The notes below the pieces were generated by a model, which did not search any database, had not been told where the DNA came from, and saw only the letters and a list, made by a program, of their open reading frames with translations. Both the position numbers and the translations under genes were made by a program. Below are positions 9,301 through 18,471 of a DNA stretch of 64,000 nucleotides, piece after piece (within the stretch, counting starts at the first letter, position 1; each line of letters begins with the position of its first letter). The DNA lies in NCBI GenBank assembly GCA_900769985.1, contig CAAGIS010000115.1:24525-88524 (forward strand), read 5' to 3'. This DNA is from Spirochaetia bacterium (GTDB lineage: Bacteria > Spirochaetota > Spirochaetia > Treponematales > Treponemataceae).

Positions 9301-10137
9301 TTAATATTGATAAGTAAAATCTGATATTCCGACAAGTTCATTTACAGTCGTACCAAATTTTTTTGCAATGCTGTATGTCGTTATCTTAGCCACATTTCCG
9401 CGCGAATCATATTTATAAAACTGACGCATAGTCAAAACTTTAGATGCTGAATATGTTGCAATTTCCGTCAAAGTATTTTTTTCATCATATCTAAAAAGTT
9501 CTCTTTTTAAAATTGTAGTTCCATCGCTATCAAAATAAGTTATTTCCTGAATTTTATTTATGTCGTTGTATTTAAAAACTTTTTTTGATTCAAGCGAACC
9601 GTTTGCATAATACGAATAAGATTCCGTATTAAGATTTTTTTCATCGTAAACAAAAATGTTCTTCCAGATTAAAGCGCCGTTACCGTTGTAAAAAGTTTCG
9701 TCTACGCAGTTTGTTCCCTGATATTTAAAAATTGATTTACTACAAAGATTGTTTTTTCCGTCGTATTCAGATTCTTCAATTTTCAATCCATTTGAATCAT
9801 AAGTATTTACGACTTTCCATATAACATTTTCAGAATCATCGTAACCAGTCTGTTCAACTATTCTGCCTTTTGAATCATAACTGTAAACAACTTTATCAAC
9901 AATTTTTCCGTCAACAGAAAGTTCAGAGTTTTCAACTTCCTGACCAAAATTATTAAAGATGTGCTGATACTTTGCATTCGGTGTCCTAAAATATTCACCA
10001 AATTTTGAAGCAATCGTGTAATCTGTTTTTATATAACTTTTAACACCACTTGCAGGCGCAAGAAATGCCGTCGCATCAAATGCAAAAGCACAAAGCCCAA
10101 GACAAAAAGTTATTACACAAGAAAAAAATTTTTTCAT
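9301..10137 (-). CDS. Secreted protein with YD-like repeats
   Basis: A 278-residue exported protein with a signal peptide (about 1-20, ending near CAFAFDA). Most of the chain is a series of roughly 20-24-residue units of the form Y-D-x-x-G/N-x-L followed by a strand ending in Tyr, for example YDSKGRIVEQTGYDDSENV, YDEKNLNTESYSYYANGS and YDEKNTLTEIATYSASK. These resemble the YD/RHS or toxin_15-type beta repeats that make extended beta structures at the cell surface. It is too short to be an RHS shell, so an adhesin-like or scaffolding role is more plausible. It is probably a single gene. No enzyme motif is seen. Confidence 0.7.
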   Translation of the reverse strand: MKKFFSCVITFCLGLCAFAFDATAFLAPASGVKSYIKTDYTIASKFGEYFRTPNAKYQHIFNNFGQEVENSELSVDGKIVDKVVYSYDSKGRIVEQTGYDDSENVIWKVVNTYDSNGLKIEESEYDGKNNLCSKSIFKYQGTNCVDETFYNGNGALIWKNIFVYDEKNLNTESYSYYANGSLESKKVFKYNDINKIQEITYFDSDGTTILKRELFRYDEKNTLTEIATYSASKVLTMRQFYKYDSRGNVAKITTYSIAKKFGTTVNELVGISDFTYQY

Positions 10138-10293
10138 AAAACCTCCGAACTGTTAAGTTCAATTTTTTAAACTATAACACATATATCGGAAAAAACCAAA
10201 ATTTGCTTTAAGTGTTTGCCACCGTACAATGAATTTATTTTAAAATATCGACTTTTGAGCGCTTAAAGTGATATAGTATTTTAGGTGAAAAAC

Positions 10294-11883
10294 ATGAGCA
10301 GAAATTTTATAACCTTAAAAAACTGTCGGATTGAAGATTCAAAATCAGTAAAACTTGAAAACATAAACTGGACTTTCAATACAGGCGAAGCCTGGCTTGT
10401 AATCGGTGCAAACGGAAGCGGCAAGGCAAATTTTCTCAAAGCCCTCGCTGGCGAATTAAAAATCATTCCCGATTCAAAATTTGCAGATTCGCTTTATTCA
10501 AATTTTTTTGAACAAAACATAGAAATAGTTTCTCTCGAAAAAGCCGCTTCATTAATAGAAGAAGAACGTCAAAATGACGAAAGTGAATTTGTCGAAGGCG
10601 GCGTAGACATCGGCAGAACAGGGCGCATCTTTTTAGCAGAAGCAATCTGCAAAAGAAAACTCAAAAGAGGAGAACCTCTGCCTGACGAAGCATTAAGACT
10701 CGAAACTTTCCCGCAGATAAAATTATGCGGAATAGAAAAAATCCTTGACCGCGGATTAAAATATATGTCAACTGGCGAAATCCGAAGAACCTTACTTGCC
10801 CGTTCCCTGCTGAGCGGAAAAAAACTTTTAATTTTAAGTGACCCGTTTGCAGGACTTGATGCCGAAAGCCGCAAAATACTCCTCGAATTTTTTAACACTG
10901 TCGCAAACAAGCAGCTTAAAGACGATGACTATTCAGACTTTCCGAGAATCATTTTAGGAATGGAACGGTATCACGAAATTCCAGCAGCAATAAACAATGT
11001 CCTCGAATTTTCAGAAAATAAAATATCGTTCTGTGGAAGTAAAAACGATTACGAAAAAATTTTACAGAACCGCAATCAGCAAAACGAAAAAACCCGTCAG
11101 AAAGACAGACAGGAATTTGAAAACTCCGTAGAAAAAATAAAGCAGGAAACTTTCGTTCTTCACACAGTTCAAGAAAACCAGAAAGAAACTCTAGTCGAAA
11201 TGAACAACGTAAACGTAGGGTGGGGAGACAACCGCGTCTTAATTGACTTAAACTGGAAATTAAATCAAGGCGAACACTGGCTTATCCGCGGACCAAACGG
11301 TTCAGGCAAAACTACTTTTCTTGAACTGATTACCGGTGACAATATGCAAGTTTTTTCAAACGACATCAAGCTTTTTGGAAAACGGCGCGGCTCAGGTGAA
11401 ACAATCTGGGACATAAAACGCAAGCTCGGAATAGTATCATACCGGCTTCACGTTGAATACAGAATGGTCGGTTCTACAACTCTTGAAAACGTAATCATTT
11501 CAGGTTTCAGAGATTCAATCGGTTTATACGAAGCTGCCACTGATGTCGAAAAAGATGCCGCAAAAAAATGGCTTTCTCTCGGAGGTTTTGAAACCCGCGA
11601 AAAAGAATCTTTCAGTTCAATCAGCTATGGAGAACAAAGGGCTATTTTAATTTTACGCGCAGCCGTAAAGTGTCCTCCGATTTTGATTCTTGACGAGCCA
11701 TGCCACGGACTTGACGAAAACTACAGACAAAAAATCCTCGACTTAATAGAAATTATCGCCCAAAGCGGAACGACAACTTTGCTCCACGTAACGCATGACC
11801 CAAGCGAAGTCCTCCCATGCGAAAAAAATATACTTGAATTTTATCCAAAAAAATCTCCAATGTACAAAATAATCTGCCGATAA
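10294..11883 (+). CDS. ModF/PhrA-like protein with two ABC ATPase domains
   Basis: A protein of 529 residues with two fused ABC ATPase domains and no membrane segments, the layout of ModF. Domain 1 (about 1-250) has GANGSGKANFLK, signature STGEIRRTLLARSLL and Walker B LLILSDPFAGLDA. Domain 2 (about 290-525) has a normal Walker A GPNGSGKTTFLELI, signature SYGEQRAILILRAA and Walker B ILILDEPCHGLDE. The residue after the Walker A Lys in domain 1 is Ala rather than Ser/Thr, so that site may be catalytically weak. ModF proteins are linked with molybdate or photorepair loci, but the true role is uncertain and no transporter genes adjoin. The ATG at 10294 is chosen over the GTG at 10285 because AGGTG at 10283-10287 is a fitting ribosome binding site. 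Confidence 0.85.
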   Translation: MSRNFITLKNCRIEDSKSVKLENINWTFNTGEAWLVIGANGSGKANFLKALAGELKIIPDSKFADSLYSNFFEQNIEIVSLEKAASLIEEERQNDESEFVEGGVDIGRTGRIFLAEAICKRKLKRGEPLPDEALRLETFPQIKLCGIEKILDRGLKYMSTGEIRRTLLARSLLSGKKLLILSDPFAGLDAESRKILLEFFNTVANKQLKDDDYSDFPRIILGMERYHEIPAAINNVLEFSENKISFCGSKNDYEKILQNRNQQNEKTRQKDRQEFENSVEKIKQETFVLHTVQENQKETLVEMNNVNVGWGDNRVLIDLNWKLNQGEHWLIRGPNGSGKTTFLELITGDNMQVFSNDIKLFGKRRGSGETIWDIKRKLGIVSYRLHVEYRMVGSTTLENVIISGFRDSIGLYEAATDVEKDAAKKWLSLGGFETREKESFSSISYGEQRAILILRAAVKCPPILILDEPCHGLDENYRQKILDLIEIIAQSGTTTLLHVTHDPSEVLPCEKNILEFYPKKSPMYKIICR

Positions 11884-11912
11884 TTTACTATAAAACAAAT
11901 TTGGAGAATTCT

Positions 11913-13013
11913 ATGAAAAAAATTTCACCGCTCAAAAAGGCTTTTGCTTTAAACCTGATTTTTTCTATATGTATGCTTTCTGGCTTTACCGAAACAAAAC
12001 AATACCCAAAGGTTACGCAAAAAACAGTTACAGAAGACGGCGTTATGTTTCCGGGATACAGCCATCCTTATAAATGGAACGATGAAATAAAAGGCGACCC
12101 TGTTTTATTTGACGAAGTATGGGGCTACGTAATGATGTCGCGTTTAAAAGATTATGACGAAAATACTCCTTTAACAGATATCGGACTTTTTGCTGCAGAG
12201 GTAAACTGCTATGGTGAACTGGTCAATATTCCCCCAAGAAATGCAATCGGTCCAAAATTTAAAGGCAGGGTTCATCTTGTTACAATCTGCGAAAGTACTT
12301 CTCTCTCACATTTCTGCATCGATGCATCTTACGGGCACCGCGATAAAATAATCAAAGATTTGCTTACAGCCGTAAAAGATTTTGACGGTCTTCAAGTCGA
12401 CTGGGAATTAATCCCTGCAAGAGATGCCGATAACTTTCTTTCGTTTTTAAAAGAACTTAAAGCAGGACTGGGAGATAAGCCTCTGACAGTCTGTGTTCCT
12501 GCAAGAATAAAAACTTTAGAAAAAGACGTTTACGACTACAAAAAAATCGGAAAAATCGCTGATCGTATTATGATAATGGCTTATGACGAACACTGGACAA
12601 AAGGTCCGGCCGGTTCAATTGCTTCATACAACTGGTGCGAAAAAATTGCAAATTATGCAAAAACTGTATGGCCTGCAAATAAGTATATTCTCGGACTTCC
12701 TTTTTATGGTCGTACCTGGGGCAGCGAACCTGTAACAAGAGCATGGGCTTTTAATGGAATGAACAGACTTGCACACGAAAACAACGTAATTAAAATTGAA
12801 CGCGAAAATGGAATTCCGCATTACACATACAAAACAGAAGTTACAGTAACAGGCTGGTACGAAGACGCTCATTCCAACGTTATCCGAAGCCGCATGTATC
12901 AGAGCAAAGGCTACAACAACATTGCATTCTGGCGGATGGGGCAGGAAGATTGCGCTGTCTGGGAATGGATAGGTAATAAAACTTCTGGTACAAAACCGCT
13001 CGGTTCAAAATAA
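11913..13013 (+). CDS. Glycoside hydrolase family 18 protein (chitinase-like)
   Basis: About 366 residues with a signal peptide (residues 1-25) and a single GH18 barrel. The catalytic motif DxxDxDxE is present as FDGLQVDWE (about 155-163), with the Glu acid in place. Later conserved strands ADRIMIMAYDEHW (Met-Tyr-Asp) and LPFYGRTWG are typical of the family. GH18 enzymes cleave beta-1,4 N-acetylglucosamine linkages in chitin, chitobiose or peptidoglycan. Those without extra carbohydrate-binding domains are often periplasmic, wall-related proteins. The ATG at 11913 has TTGGAG at 11901-11906 as its ribosome binding site, so the in-frame TTG at 11901 is not the start. It follows the ABC protein by about 30 bp. 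Confidence 0.85.
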   Translation: MKKISPLKKAFALNLIFSICMLSGFTETKQYPKVTQKTVTEDGVMFPGYSHPYKWNDEIKGDPVLFDEVWGYVMMSRLKDYDENTPLTDIGLFAAEVNCYGELVNIPPRNAIGPKFKGRVHLVTICESTSLSHFCIDASYGHRDKIIKDLLTAVKDFDGLQVDWELIPARDADNFLSFLKELKAGLGDKPLTVCVPARIKTLEKDVYDYKKIGKIADRIMIMAYDEHWTKGPAGSIASYNWCEKIANYAKTVWPANKYILGLPFYGRTWGSEPVTRAWAFNGMNRLAHENNVIKIERENGIPHYTYKTEVTVTGWYEDAHSNVIRSRMYQSKGYNNIAFWRMGQEDCAVWEWIGNKTSGTKPLGSK

Positions 13014-13034
13014 GACAGATTATTTTTAATAAAA

Positions 13035-13490
13035 TTATAAAAACTGATGCTGAATTTTACATGCTTTATTCTGAGTGTTTATTTCAAACACAAATTTTTT
13101 CCCTTCGCTTGTAAATTCAGCATCAAGCCGAAACTTTGTTCCCGGAATAAAAAAATCAAACCAGCGTTTTTTCTTTTCTAGGATTTTAATTCCTTCTATA
13201 TCCGAAAGACAGACAACCTGCTCTTTTGGTTCTTCACCCTGTCCTGTAACCCTGACCATCGCGCTCATAATGCTTTCAGAAACAGGAACATAAAAGTAAA
13301 CTCTTTTACTTTTGCAAAAAACTAAAAGCCCCCACAAAACATTTTTATTATTTTGCGGAACAAGTTTTAAAATTTTAAAAACTTCAGTGGCTGCCATAAT
13401 GTTTGCCATTTCGATATTCAAGACAGTTTCATTAAAGCGCAAACCAAAATCATTAAAAAATTTTTCTCGGCCGTCGTCTGTTTCTTTCAT
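13035..13490 (-). CDS. Hypothetical protein, possible PH-like fold
   Basis: A 151-residue cytosolic protein without signal peptide. The C-terminal two thirds is predicted beta-rich, with alternating hydrophobic strands (LWGLLVFCKSKRVYFYV, VVCLSDIEGIKILEKKKRWFDFF, KFRLDAEFTSEGKKFVFEI). This recalls small bacterial PH-like domains that follow the pattern strand, L-x-D-I-x-x-I and aromatic strand. I do not recognise a specific family. It lies 3 bp downstream of the immunophilin gene and is probably its last operon partner. Confidence 0.65.
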   Translation of the reverse strand: MKETDDGREKFFNDFGLRFNETVLNIEMANIMAATEVFKILKLVPQNNKNVLWGLLVFCKSKRVYFYVPVSESIMSAMVRVTGQGEEPKEQVVCLSDIEGIKILEKKKRWFDFFIPGTKFRLDAEFTSEGKKFVFEINTQNKACKIQHQFL

Positions 13491-13493
13491 TTT

Positions 13494-14513
13494 TTATCTT
13501 ACAAGAGTAACGTCAAAACAAATATATTCACCGCCAGAAATCCCAACTTCTGGAATTCCTCTTGCACCATAAGCCAGTTCAGGTGGAATTACGATTTTTC
13601 TTGTTTCGCCGACTTTCATTTCAGAAACCATCTGGTCAAAACCTGCAATCATCTGTCCTGCACCAGTTTTAAACTGAAGCGGTTCATGACCCTGAGGATG
13701 AAACTTTCTGGAAGCATCAAAAATATTTCCGTCAACGCTATATCCTTTATATTCAACAGTTACATCTTTTCCTCTTCCAATCGGGTTTCCAGAACCTTCT
13801 TTTAAAACTTTGTAATAAATTCCGTTATCTGTTTTTTTACAGCCTTCAATTACACCAGCAATTTTCTCTTCATCAAATTTAGCTTTTGCCTGTTCTGCAA
13901 TTGGAATAAGCCTGTTAAAATCTGCCTGTGTTGCAGTAAATTTCTGAGCCTCATCACCCTGTCTGATAATTTTTACCGAAACGATTTTGTCATCCTGCTG
14001 AACAGCATTTACAACTTCCTGTCCCGAAACAACTTCGCCAAAAATCGTATGCTTATAGTTTAACCACTCTGTAGGAACATGTGTAATAAAAAACTGACTT
14101 CCGTTAGTTCCCGGTCCTGCATTTGCCATAGCAAGTTTTCCAGATTTATCAAAAACAAGCTCTTTTACAGGTTCGTCAGCAAATCTATAACCTGGACCTC
14201 CACGACCTGTACCTTCTGGATCTCCGCCCTGAATCATAAAGTCCTTGATTACACGGTGAAATTTCAAACCATCATAAAATTTCTTACCATTTGCAGCATC
14301 TAAAGTTCCTTCTGCAAGTCCTACAAAATTAGTAACAGTAAGCGGTGTTTTTTTATAAAAAAGTTCAACTATAATATCACCTTTTGAAGTTGAAATTTGC
14401 GCAAACAAACCATCTTTTCCGTTAATTGATTCCATATTTTTCCCCTTTGATTGTGCACAGCCTGTTGCCAGAACAGCAAAAGCCATTAAAATTGAACATA
14501 AAGTTCTTTTCAT
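13494..14513 (-). CDS. Lipoprotein fusing cyclophilin and FKBP prolyl isomerases
   Basis: 339 residues. A lipoprotein signal (lipobox VLATGC, Cys near residue 18) is followed by a cyclophilin domain (about 35-185; FHRVIKDFMIQGGDP, GTNGSQFFIT) and, after a helical linker, an FKBP domain (about 230-338; VEYKGYSVDGNIFDAS, GAGQMIAGFDQMV, IPPELAYG). Both domains catalyse peptidyl-prolyl cis-trans isomerisation; in this setting they should fold exported proteins in the periplasm or at the outer membrane. Dual-family immunophilins are rare and have been described in T. denticola and some protists. The start at 14513 is chosen because GGGAGGAAA precedes that ATG; the upstream in-frame ATG at 14555 would mask the lipoprotein signal. 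Confidence 0.92.
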   Translation of the reverse strand: MKRTLCSILMAFAVLATGCAQSKGKNMESINGKDGLFAQISTSKGDIIVELFYKKTPLTVTNFVGLAEGTLDAANGKKFYDGLKFHRVIKDFMIQGGDPEGTGRGGPGYRFADEPVKELVFDKSGKLAMANAGPGTNGSQFFITHVPTEWLNYKHTIFGEVVSGQEVVNAVQQDDKIVSVKIIRQGDEAQKFTATQADFNRLIPIAEQAKAKFDEEKIAGVIEGCKKTDNGIYYKVLKEGSGNPIGRGKDVTVEYKGYSVDGNIFDASRKFHPQGHEPLQFKTGAGQMIAGFDQMVSEMKVGETRKIVIPPELAYGARGIPEVGISGGEYICFDVTLVR

Positions 14514-14533
14514 TTTTCCTCCCACAGTTTTGA

Positions 14534-15337
14534 TTAAAACTGCAAAGTAATCCATTTAAAAATTGCATCAAGCCTGGACTGAAAAGACTTGTTCATTTTC
14601 TTTTCAAAAACAGACAGTTTTATCGTATCTGCACAAATTCCGATATAAACAAAATAACCATCACCGTCATCTATTATGTTTATCGCAATCCTTAACTTGC
14701 CAGGCTCTACAGCTTTTATTATTCCGTAAGACAATGCAGACAAATTTTCCATCTTCATTACAACCATTTTTGAATTTTCGTTGTATTGAATTTTGTAAAT
14801 TCCGCCACCAAAAGTATGTTCCACCTGATAGGCATACAATGTTTTTCCGTCAGAACTTCCTTCAATTAAATCAGGAACTGGTTCTTTTAAATCAGGATTT
14901 TCTATACGATACGATTCCTTATACAGAATATCCCATCTTTTTCTTGTATTGGAATAATACTCCATACCTTTCATCTTGGAAATGGAACGGACTATTTTTG
15001 ATACAGCTTCTATACTTGTATCAACATTCTCTTTGTCTGCCCGGGAACTATTTTCTACAAGAACTGATTTTTTTACATAATAAAGAGCTTCTGCTGCATA
15101 TCCGACTTTATCTGAATACTCACCAAAAGAATGATTATCAGTCAGTTCAGAAAATTCAGTTTCCGGAAGAAGATACCGGCTGCTGTTTTCTTTGTCCAGC
15201 CGGTGATAAATTTTTCCTTTTTCTTTTACCTCTTTTATAACAGCGGAATCAAATGCATAAAGCCCTTGAATTCCTACTGAAAAAATAAATAAAAAAAAGA
15301 CTGAATTTTTAAGTTTCATAAACAGTTTCATTAACAT
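14534..15337 (-). CDS. Secreted hypothetical protein (possibly DUF6675-like)
   Basis: A 267-residue exported protein with a signal peptide (about 1-29, ending LYAFDS). The mature part is a mixed alpha/beta domain with YSNTRKRWDILYKESYRI, then LYAYQVEHTFGGGIYKIQY (about 185-205) and a final strand pair. It resembles a family of periplasmic proteins from treponemes that I would place near DUF6675, but I cannot confirm this. Its start overlaps the end of jag by 7 bp, so it is translated with the jag-yidC operon. That suggests a link with membrane or envelope biogenesis, but no enzymatic motif is visible. Confidence 0.7.
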   Translation of the reverse strand: MLMKLFMKLKNSVFFLFIFSVGIQGLYAFDSAVIKEVKEKGKIYHRLDKENSSRYLLPETEFSELTDNHSFGEYSDKVGYAAEALYYVKKSVLVENSSRADKENVDTSIEAVSKIVRSISKMKGMEYYSNTRKRWDILYKESYRIENPDLKEPVPDLIEGSSDGKTLYAYQVEHTFGGGIYKIQYNENSKMVVMKMENLSALSYGIIKAVEPGKLRIAINIIDDGDGYFVYIGICADTIKLSVFEKKMNKSFQSRLDAIFKWITLQF

Positions 15338-16005
15338 AATCCTTTATAGAATACGCGTACCTGTTTATATAAACCATCTCCTTCGCTTTTAGTTTCAATA
15401 TCAGGAATATCATTTAAAGTCGTATGAATAAGCCGTCTTTCAAACGGATTCATCGGTTCAAGCAAAATTGAATTTTTACTTGAACGGACTTTATCTGCTG
15501 TCGTATATGCAAGACGAACAAGAGATTCTTCACGGCGAATACGATAATTTTCTGTATCAAGAATTACGCGCGTACTTTCATGCCCGAGTTTTCCTGCATA
15601 GACATTCAGCAAAAGCTGCAGTGCATCAAGATTTTTACCTTTACGACCAATTAAAATTGAAGAACTTGCAGACTCAAGTTTTATTCCGATTTTGTTTTCT
15701 TCGCGGAACATTACATCAACTTTTACTTCATAACCCATTTTTTCAATTATTTCTTTTATAAAAGTTGTAAGTTTTTCTTCAAATTCACCCTGTGCAACAG
15801 GACTGGTAATTTTTGAAACTTTGTCTACTACATTTTTCGGACTGTCTTCTACATGAACCCGAATTTTAACAAATCCTTTTTTAAATAAAGAATTTTTCTG
15901 AGTTTCTAAAATTTCTACATCAAACTGATCCCTTTCAAGACCAAGTTCTGCAACTGCTTTTTCAATAGCTTCTTTTTCTGTTTTACCTTCGTATTCGTAA
16001 ACCAT
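15331..16005 (-). CDS. jag: Jag/KhpB RNA-binding protein (Jag-N, KH, R3H)
   Basis: 224 residues with the classic order: Jag N-terminal domain (about 1-50, EYEGKTEKEAIEKAVAELGL), KH domain (about 75-150, with SILIGRKGKNLDALQLLLN as the GxxG-type loop) and R3H domain (about 155-222, with ENYRIRREESLVRLAYTTA and ERRLIHTTL). It is an RNA-binding partner of KhpA in many bacteria, linked to cell division and envelope control, and is usually encoded directly after yidC as here (3-bp gap). It is cytosolic and probably translated with yidC. Confidence 0.93.
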   Translation of the reverse strand: MVYEYEGKTEKEAIEKAVAELGLERDQFDVEILETQKNSLFKKGFVKIRVHVEDSPKNVVDKVSKITSPVAQGEFEEKLTTFIKEIIEKMGYEVKVDVMFREENKIGIKLESASSSILIGRKGKNLDALQLLLNVYAGKLGHESTRVILDTENYRIRREESLVRLAYTTADKVRSSKNSILLEPMNPFERRLIHTTLNDIPDIETKSEGDGLYKQVRVFYKGLC

Positions 16006-16008
16006 ATT

Positions 16009-17826
16009 TTAACCTCTTTTATTTTTCTTATCAGGAAATTTTATTACATTCGATTTTTTTTCTTTTTCAGCTTTTTTATTTGCCATTACCTTATTAATAA
16101 CAAGCTGCTGTCCCATTTGAATAATATTGCTCACAGTCCAGAATAAAAGCAAACCGGAAGGTGCATTATAAAACATAAAAGAAAAAATAATCGGTAAGCC
16201 ATAAGTCATAAATTTCATCGTTCCGGCATTCTGACCTGTTGTAGCGGCAGTTCCACCCATTTGCGTAATTTTTCCGTAAAACAACTGAGAAAATAAATAT
16301 ATTATAGGGAGAATCCTTATATTATTTCCTGTCAAACCGCTGATAATAAAAATATTTTTATTCCATGACCATACGCTGTCACCGACAGACAAATCGTCAA
16401 TCCATCCTTTTATAAAACCAGCTCCGCGGAATTCAAAATAATTATTAAACAGATTGAACATTGCAAACAAAGCCATCATCTGAAAAATCATCGGCAAACA
16501 GCCAGACATCGGATTAAATCCTGTTTCCTGATAAAGTTTTGCTGTTTCTGTCTGCAATTTTTGCGGATTATCTTTGTATTTATTTTGAATTGCAAGCAGA
16601 CGCGGTTGCATTTCCTGCATTTTCAATGTTCCAAGAGAAGATTTTAAAGTCAGAGGGAACAGAATGAGCTTCAAAATAATTGTCATTATTATAATTGAAA
16701 CACCCCAGTTCGGAATGATTTTATAAATCAACTGCATCATCCATTTAAAAATACTTTCAAGCCAGCCTAAGAAACTGCTTGTTACAAGAGCATCAGTAAT
16801 TTTCTTTCCTTCAAATCTCCATCCATTAGAAGCTGCCAAGCTATATTTTTTCAACTCTTTTTCACTTCTCGGACCTACATAAATGTAATAAGAATCATTT
16901 ACGCGTTTGTCAGAAATTTCTTTTCGTTCAAAAAAGTTCTGCGCATCTGCCATAGAAAAATTACTTTTTACTGTAGAATAAGAAACATCCTGCATTGTAA
17001 AAGGATTTTCCGGGATTACAAGTTCACAGAAATATTTTCCTCCGATTCCTGCCCAAATAAAATCTTTTCCGTATTTTTTATTCTGATTTTCAGTAAGTTG
17101 AATACGCTTTACTTTTGAACCGTTATGTCCTATAAATGAACGGTTTTCATAACGGTCAGATTTTGGATCATAGAAAGGACCAATCTGCGGTGAAGTTCTC
17201 AAAACGTAGGAAATTTTTTCGCCGTCAGTTCCGTTCAAGCTTATTCCGTCAAATCCGTCCTCGCCGTCAACTATGATGTTCATTTTGAACATATAATCAT
17301 CAGGCATAAAAGAATACTGTTTTATAAGCGTATAATCTTTATACCTTTTTGCAAATGCAATTTTCTGCTGACCATTTTCATCTACAGGAAATTCCTTTAC
17401 AATAAAAAAGTCATCAATTATTTTATTTGACGAACCCATACTCAAAGCAAATGCCCTGTTTTTTGACGAAACATTTTCTGCCATTTCAACAGGCTTTTTT
17501 GTCTTTGAATCTTCATGGTTAATTAATTCAATACTTGTTACATCTCCGCCACGATTAGTAAAAGTTACCCTTACTTTGTTTGTTTCTATTACAAAATTCT
17601 TTTCTGCAATAATTTCTTTTGTTTCATTTTCATCTGCTACTTTAAATTCTACTTCGTCATTTAACGTAACATTTTCTGCTGAACTGTCATTTTCTTCTTC
17701 AATCTGTTCAACATTATTTTCTTCTGCAGTTTGCGGTACAGGCGAAAAAAATTTAGTCTGAACAAAAATGTATGCAAAAAGAACCAATCCAGAAAGCACA
17801 ACAGCTAAAATTGAATTTTTATTCAT
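16009..17826 (-). CDS. yidC: Membrane protein insertase YidC
   Basis: 605 residues: an N-terminal helix (MNKNSILAVVLSGLVLFAYI), a large periplasmic beta-sandwich domain (about 55-340), then the conserved insertase core with five helices (about 360-590), including WGVSIIIMTIILKLILFPLT, KYKDNPQKLQ and a basic C-terminal tail. This is the Gram-negative type with the periplasmic domain, as expected for a diderm spirochaete. It inserts Sec-dependent and Sec-independent membrane proteins. The ATG at 17826 is chosen because AAAGAGG lies 7 nt upstream; the ATG at 17850 gives 8 extra residues that would include that ribosome binding site. Confidence 0.95.
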   Translation of the reverse strand: MNKNSILAVVLSGLVLFAYIFVQTKFFSPVPQTAEENNVEQIEEENDSSAENVTLNDEVEFKVADENETKEIIAEKNFVIETNKVRVTFTNRGGDVTSIELINHEDSKTKKPVEMAENVSSKNRAFALSMGSSNKIIDDFFIVKEFPVDENGQQKIAFAKRYKDYTLIKQYSFMPDDYMFKMNIIVDGEDGFDGISLNGTDGEKISYVLRTSPQIGPFYDPKSDRYENRSFIGHNGSKVKRIQLTENQNKKYGKDFIWAGIGGKYFCELVIPENPFTMQDVSYSTVKSNFSMADAQNFFERKEISDKRVNDSYYIYVGPRSEKELKKYSLAASNGWRFEGKKITDALVTSSFLGWLESIFKWMMQLIYKIIPNWGVSIIIMTIILKLILFPLTLKSSLGTLKMQEMQPRLLAIQNKYKDNPQKLQTETAKLYQETGFNPMSGCLPMIFQMMALFAMFNLFNNYFEFRGAGFIKGWIDDLSVGDSVWSWNKNIFIISGLTGNNIRILPIIYLFSQLFYGKITQMGGTAATTGQNAGTMKFMTYGLPIIFSFMFYNAPSGLLLFWTVSNIIQMGQQLVINKVMANKKAEKEKKSNVIKFPDKKNKRG

Positions 17827-17869
17827 TAATAAACCTCTTTTTAAATCCAATTCAATTTAAAATAAAAAA

Positions 17870-18097
17870 TTATTTTTCAGGAACTGGATCGTAACCACCT
17901 TTACAAAGTGGATTGCAACGAACAATTCTTCTAAAAGAGTACCATCCTCCTTTTACAATTCCATGCTTATTTATTGCTTCCAAAGCATAATTAGAACACG
18001 TTGGATAAAACCTGCAGCATGGTTTATGAAGAGGAGAAATACAGACTTGATAAGCACGAATAATCAGAGAGAAAAATTTTATAAAAAAATTTCTCAT
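17870..18097 (-). CDS. yidD: Membrane protein insertion efficiency factor YidD
   Basis: 75 residues, the usual length, with the family hallmarks CRFYPTCSNYALEAI and VRCNPLCKGGYDPVP and an N-terminal amphipathic or hydrophobic helix. It is a small membrane-associated protein that assists YidC-dependent insertion. It starts on the last base of the rnpA stop (one-base overlap, TAATG arrangement) and is followed after 43 bp by yidC, the standard order. Confidence 0.95.
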   Translation of the reverse strand: MRNFFIKFFSLIIRAYQVCISPLHKPCCRFYPTCSNYALEAINKHGIVKGGWYSFRRIVRCNPLCKGGYDPVPEK

Positions 18098-18456
18098 TAT
18101 TTTATTAGTCCTGCCTTTTCACATAATGTACGAAATTGAACACACCTTGTGCTGAACGAATCATTTCCGGGATATACAAAAAAAAGAATATCATATCCGG
18201 TGTTCAGGAATGTTTTTGTTAATCGATAAGCTTCGCGGCTATAGCGTCTTGAAGAATTTCTTTCTACAGAATTGCCATATCCGCGTGGAATAGGGAAAGC
18301 AATCCGATTAATGTCAGAATTATTTTCAGCAAAAAATAATTTTGCCCCAGATATACTGACCCTTTTTCCATTTTTGAACAGATTATGAAAATCAATAGGC
18401 TTTTTTATCCTTTCCTTTCGCGGAAATTTTCCTACTGTTGCCAAGTCTGTTTCCAT
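18097..18456 (-). CDS. rnpA: Ribonuclease P protein component
   Basis: 119 residues of the RnpA family. The conserved basic RNR-like motif region is visible as NSVERNSSRRYSREAYRL (about 62-80), and the central beta/alpha fold is preceded by F-x-x-L-F-KNGKRVS. The protein binds RNase P RNA and helps cut the 5' leader of pre-tRNAs. It sits 15 bp after rpmH and overlaps yidD, the conserved arrangement near bacterial origins. The RNase P RNA gene itself is not in the window. Confidence 0.93.
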   Translation of the reverse strand: METDLATVGKFPRKERIKKPIDFHNLFKNGKRVSISGAKLFFAENNSDINRIAFPIPRGYGNSVERNSSRRYSREAYRLTKTFLNTGYDILFFVYPGNDSFSTRCVQFRTLCEKAGLIK

Positions 18457-18471
18457 AGTATCTTATTAGAA

